The translations under genes were made by a program, and so were the position numbers. 64,000 bases of DNA from Hydractinia symbiolongicarpus (Eukaryota; Cnidaria; Hydrozoa; Anthoathecata; Hydractiniidae), in NCBI RefSeq assembly GCF_029227915.1, contig NC_079883.1, forward strand, positions 5,146,001 to 5,210,000. Direction: 5' to 3'. The notes below the pieces were generated by a model, which was given only the letters and a program-made list of their open reading frames with translations, did not search any database and was not told where the DNA came from. Shown piece after piece: positions 59,501 through 64,000 of this stretch. Within the stretch, counting starts at the first letter, position 1. The number at the start of each line of letters is the position of its first letter.

Positions 59501-61770
59501 TTTTAGCATAATTGGGCATAATTACTAAAGTTGTTCTGGCTCTTATCTTTAGTTGGTGTTTTTTTTGTAGTACCATTGCAGCTACTGCACAAATGTATCA
59601 AACATGATATAACCGATGATAGAACTTTTTCTTTAAACCTGACCAGCTGGGTTCATAGTTAGCTCAAATCTTGAAGAATCTGTATGCTCAGAAGGAAAGT
59701 TAAAGAAATTTTATATATAATATTTTGATGACATGAGAAATGACCTGCTGATACACAAATTTTGTTAAGCTGTTGGATAAAATTTGAAACACTGATAAGA
59801 ATTTTAAAGTAATAGACACCCTACAGTATCCTTTTCATTAAAGTAAAAGGATACTGTAGGGTTGGCAAACAGCATTGCCTTACAAATGCTCCGCATAGGT
59901 GAATATTTATCATAGCACATCCGTATTTCATTCTCAACGGAGAATGCTCCGCAGTCAAGTTCTACTTAGGCCAATGCGTAGCTTAGGTAAAAAATATGCT
60001 AGTTGCCCACATTATGGAACAATTAACGTTATGGCCCATAAAGGTTCAGGAAATTGAGAAAATAGGTCATACTGATATTAACAAGAACTATCACAGTGTG
60101 AGGTTTTGGATTAACTAAATAACATTGACAAGTTAAAAATAGGTGGATATAATATAAAGGGGCCGTAAAACATTGCTTGTGGGTATAATATGTGAAATTT
60201 AGTATTTATTCCAATAATCTTTTGAACAGGATTAATTATCCACATATGCAAGGCTTTTTTTTCAGCCATCGAGAGGTGAGCCTAGAAATTGAGTGCACTA
60301 AAATAACAGCAACAAACTTAAAAAATACTTAGAGAACATCAATAATTTGATGTGACATCCAAAAAGTGTCTTGTTTGCTAGAGATATACACCCCTTTCCT
60401 GGCCCAGACCTATTGTATCTTTTGCCTGTTGTATCTGCCTGTTTCTACAGGTGCCGTTAGCATATTTTATTTTAGATTAGTGATACCATTCTGCTTTACC
60501 AGTTCTAAAATTATCTTTTTAGTATCCACAACAAACTCGACCAGGTATGGTGGAGTCCATTTTGTTATTCAAACATAATTATGTTTCTCCATCACAACTT
60601 GAACTAATATCTTCAGTTGATTCACTAAGCAAGGAGGATACCATAGAAGTTGTTTTGAAAGGTAAGTTGTAAAAAAAGAGTATTTCACAATTTACAACAA
60701 CTGTTAACATTTTCCTTTTTGAAAAAAATTTCTAATAGCAATTAAGACTAAAGGATCTGTTTCTTTCATCAATGTAGATGTCTTTTAAACAACCTCTGTG
60801 GTAAATCTTTTTTTTTATTTACATGTTTTAAAGATTGATTAGAGGGCTTTCATTTCAGATTAATTAGGATGTTTAATCAATGATCACGGTCAATGATTAA
60901 AGTTAAATGTAAACAAATCTAAATTAGGGCTTGTAACGGTTATTTTCTTAAAAAACTATTCAGTAGTGTCACAGAGTTTTCAATAAGCAAGTTTTGTCTT
61001 CAAGATTGTTTTAAAGCCACCCTTGTATCATTTACGTTGGATTTCCATAAAGCTTTAAAGTTAAGGCTAATTATGTTTTGATCTGTAAAAGAAATAGACA
61101 CCAAATCTTTAATTCTATAAGTCATTTTATGTTGTTTATTCAAGAGAGAGCTCTGCTTACACTTACTGTTATTACTCTTTAGCAACCTACACTGCAATCG
61201 ATTTGTCTGATATAAGACCACACATGTTGTATGTCCACTCATACAAGTCTCCTACTTTCTGTGATTACTGTGCAGTCATGTTGTTTGGGTTAGTGAGACA
61301 AGGACTTAAATGTGATGGTAAGTTTTTAGTTTCTACACACATTGAATGACTAATGTGGTTTATCTGTTTTCTGATTTTTAAAAGGTGTTTTTTAGCAAAA
61401 GATAATAAACAAAAGGATACTTTATGCGTCAAATGTTTTCTTTTCAGGCTGTGGTGGTAATTATCATAAGAGATGTGCATTCAAGATACCAAACAACTGT
61501 TCTGGGGATCGTTGCTCTGTGAATGGATCAACAGCATCATTGTTACCTAGAAGAGTCTCAGAGCAGCTAAGTGTATCATCAGGGGAATCACTGATTAGCA
61601 GTAATTACAGTTTTCACAATTCAGTATCGAAAGAAAGACGGGCGACCTGGAGTGGAAATGCTGGAAGACCAGCAGAACTTGATCGTCTGGTGAATCGATT
61701 GGAAATTCCTCATACCTTCGTTGTGCACTCCTACAAACGCCCAACAGTTTGTCATGTGTGTAGGAAACTG
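56549..61770 (+). CDS. PRKD: Protein kinase D, N-terminal exons (gene runs out of window)
   Basis: PKD is a diacylglycerol- and PKC-activated Ser/Thr kinase acting at the Golgi and plasma membrane. Exons: 56549-56722, 60523-60661, 61183-61317, 61448-61770, in phase, about 257 residues. Residues about 27-105 ([16 protein letters not shown] to EDTIEVVLK) match the ubiquitin-like dimerisation domain. C1a is complete at 118-167: His118, Cys131/134, Cys148/151, His156, Cys159, Cys167, spaced H-x12-C-x2-C-x13-C-x2-C-x4-H-x2-C-x7-C, with [21 protein letters not shown] Ser-rich linker ([20 protein letters not shown]) follows. C1b starts at [19 protein letters not shown] and is cut by the exon end at 61770. 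The second half of C1b, the PH domain and the kinase domain must lie beyond 64000. ATG 56549 follows an acceptor-like TGCATAG and fits the short Ser-rich N-terminus; a 5' exon upstream is likely. Confidence 0.88.
56723..60522. other. PRKD intron 1, nothing coding
   Basis: 3.8 kb of AT-rich intron. Contains an AT palindrome (CTTGATATATATATATATATCAAG near 58111; first 20 bases given by that alternating pattern) and a hairpin at 59818-59862. No exon-like frame between acceptor and donor was recognised. Confidence 0.5.
59818..59862. repeat. Perfect 18-bp-arm hairpin
   Basis: ACCCTACAGTATCCTTTT and its exact inverse are separated by nine bases. Non-coding, in PRKD intron 1. Confidence 0.9.
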
Positions 61771-63130
61771 GTGAGTAGTTCTTATGGTCAAAATCATAAA
61801 AAATATATTATAGTTTTTGTATAAAAAGCAGTACCACAAATAACTCCTAGCAGAATCTGAGATCTAAGATCAACTCTGGAGAAAAGAAAGAGGAAAGGAA
61901 GCACAACTAAAATTTCATGCCTATATAAATCTGTTCAATTTCTCTTTGGTATACAGTTTCATGAATTATAGGTGCTAGATGCTTCTCTTAACCTAAATCA
62001 AAGGGTTCCAATCAAAAAGTTTGCAAAGTGTAAATGTCACTTGGTGACAGTCAATAAACAAATGCATGAAAATAGTTTTTGAAAAAATTGAAGTTAAAAG
62101 ATTGAAACATGTTTATATTTGGTAGATTGATCATATCCTTTGTCTCAACAGTAGTAGTAGTAGTAGTTCCTAATAGTCCTTTTAATAAAAAAACAAAAGT
62201 GCCTCAGCTTACTCTTTCTGGTCGATTTCCACGTATGCAATTTTATGAAAAAAGAAAATTCATCAATTTTGCACCTAGCATAGTTTATTTCTCTTCTGAT
62301 GAGACAAGTTTATCTCGCCATTTTTGTTCCAAAAAGAGCCAAATTTTCCTGTGTGGTTGGTAAATAGAGGCAGATGTTGTTCACAACCCACCTATGCTTT
62401 CACGAAATGAAAGTACACTTCTTATGCTTTCACGAAATGAAAGTACACTTCTTAAGGTGAATGAAGTTCTAAAAAACACAGTACAAGAAAATACACTTAA
62501 TGTGCGCAGAAACGTAGTGGGTATATATGTCTACAAATGATACAAAAATTTTCTTAGATAAGTCAAAATTTTCATGAGGTAAACTTTTTCGAGGGCATTG
62601 AGATTATTAGAGTGTAAAGGGTGTTTATGTATTAAGTGATGCAGGTGCCTATGTTGCAGCTTGAAAAGCAATCATTTACGCCATAGTATTTTTCTTGTGA
62701 CCTTAATTAAAAAATGTGTCTGAAGTTAAGTTTGCTATATGCTTTTAAATTTTTGAGTATATTTAACTCTTCAAAGATGTCTGTTTTTGATATCCACCAT
62801 ACTCTTCTTAAATAATTGGAGAACATATTTAAAAATAAGTTGAAGTTAAAAATAATCTGCAGTACAATATGATTTTGAATATAAAGAAATAAAATGATCT
62901 GAAAAAAAGTTTTTTTCTTAAATTTTTCTCTCTATTTTTTAACAGTCAACAATGATAAAAATATTTTTTCACAAGGCTTTACGTTACATAGTACCATCAG
63001 GTATACACAATAATTAAAAATAATCTACTTTTTATACATCATTAATATACCATAATTATCGAAATAAAAAATGCATGCAAGGATAAAACTTTCCTTCAGA
63101 GATAGAATAAATAAAAACCAATAATGAGAT
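61771..63130. other. PRKD intron sequence
   Basis: No next PRKD exon could be seen (the missing part of C1b would carry GLxRQGL and CHKRC-like motifs). A 28-bp unit beginning CTTATGCTTTCACGAAATGA is duplicated in tandem at about 62393-62450. Confidence 0.5.
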
Positions 63131-63140
63131 AAAGAGTTTC

Positions 63141-63900
63141 ATGTGCACAACAGATGCAATATTTTTACTCAAACAGCTTCAGGAAAAGTATTTAGGAAAG
63201 AGAAAGAATCTCTATTTTGCCTTTGTAGATTTAGAGAAAGCTTTTGATAGAGTGCTACGTAAAGTTATTTGGTGGGCTATGAGAAAATTAGGTGTGGATG
63301 AGTGGCTAGTTATAATGGTACACAGTCTACGTACAGCAATGCTAGAAGTCGTGTCAGGATTAACGATTCACTTAGTGATGAATTTAGTGTAAATGTTGGT
63401 GTACATTGTTAATTGATTCTTACCTTGATGAGGTAACTTGAAGGCTTCACCAGTCTCTAATACTATTGTATTGGTTACTGAAAGATAACAACAGAATTAA
63501 CACAAATCGCAATATCAACATACATCAGGGTTCTGTACTTAGTCCTTTGTTGTTGGTTCTAGTCTTAGAAGCGCTGTCGATGGAGTTCAGAACATTTTGT
63601 TGTCCATGGGAGTTATTGTATGCAGATAATTTGGTTCTCATAGCAGAGTCGATGGAAAAATTAGTTGAAAAGTTTGAGAAGTGGAAGAAAGGACTAGAAG
63701 AGAAAGGGCTAAGGGTGAACACAGCAAAGTCTAAAGTCATGATCAGTAGCATTGCAGCCAAGTGTGACCTTTTCGTTAGAAAGTGGTCTTATGGAGTTTG
63801 CAGGAAAGGGGCTGGTAGTAACTCAGTTTTTGTCAGACTTGCAAGCATTGGGTACATAAGAAGTGGAGTAGTATTGGTGAAGGTTAAGAGCTGACATTTT
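63141..63900 (+). mobile_element. Broken RTE-like LINE reverse-transcriptase fragment
   Basis: Two plus-strand frames. 63141-63392 has FAFVDLEKAFDRVLRKVIWW and LGVDEWLV. 63466-63894 has HQGSVLSPLL, LLYADNLVLIAESMEKL and KGLRVNTAKSKVM. These are consecutive reverse-transcriptase blocks, closest in wording to RTE-type elements common in marine invertebrates. About 120 bp of unrelated sequence separates the expected contiguous VGVH and QGSVL, and the catalytic YADD is YADN, so the copy is inactive. The 5' endonuclease is missing. Confidence 0.75.
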
Positions 63901-64000
63901 TTGTATGCAAGCTTTGCAAAGGTGAGATTATAGAGAATGAAGTATTTCCAGCTTCAATGATGTACAACAGTGGCTCGTTAGAGATAGTTGAGAACTTCTG

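Overview
The window is AT-rich eukaryotic DNA with GT-AG introns, AATAAA polyadenylation signals and dense interspersed repeats. The gene set is metazoan: a TANGO1/MIA3-like ER exit-site organiser, Sm protein B, ATRIP and protein kinase D. The repeats (a CR1/L2-type LINE with PHD finger and 2A-like peptide, a DIRS-like fragment, a Kolobok-like TTAA element with a THAP remnant, and hairpins with CCTCGTCCCCAGGGC ends) suggest an early-branching animal, most likely a cnidarian and perhaps a hydrozoan. That placement is inference.

Layout. 1-3.4 kb is intergenic with a degraded DIRS-like reverse transcriptase on the minus strand. 3.4-31.5 kb holds a large plus-strand gene that I assemble from 24 phase-compatible exons into a TANGO1-like protein of about 1718 residues: signal peptide, acidic and S/T/E-rich lumenal part, membrane hairpin plus transmembrane segment, long coiled coil, proline-rich tail. 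I could find no exon for the usual lumenal SH3 domain. Its 11 kb first intron holds several MITEs and an antisense, apparently intact LINE (7.0-11 kb). A later intron holds the Kolobok-like element with a younger TA-flanked element nested inside it.

31.5-34 kb is intergenic (hairpin repeat, possible SINE). 34.0-35.9 kb is a five-exon minus-strand gene for a divergent protein kinase. 35.9-42.1 kb is repeat-rich, with a MITE carrying about 383 bp of pure tetranucleotide repeat, a truncated second copy of a MITE seen near 4.1 kb, a perfect short hairpin and two weak coding fragments. 42.1-42.7 kb is the intronless SNRPB coding region, followed on the same strand by the ten-coding-exon ATRIP gene (44.1-50.9 kb). 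50.9-56.5 kb is intergenic with more hairpins. From 56.5 kb the first four recognised coding exons of a protein kinase D gene run to 61.8 kb; its kinase half must lie beyond the window. The last kilobase is a broken RTE-like LINE.

The host genes have unrelated housekeeping roles (secretory cargo export, splicing, DNA-damage checkpoint, DAG signalling) and form no pathway. I saw no bacterial-type system, CRISPR array, rRNA or convincing tRNA. The most notable items are the TANGO1-like gene without a visible SH3 exon, the nested TTAA/THAP element, the 2A-like LINE and the recurring hairpin families. All exon boundaries are read by eye from splice consensus and phase.
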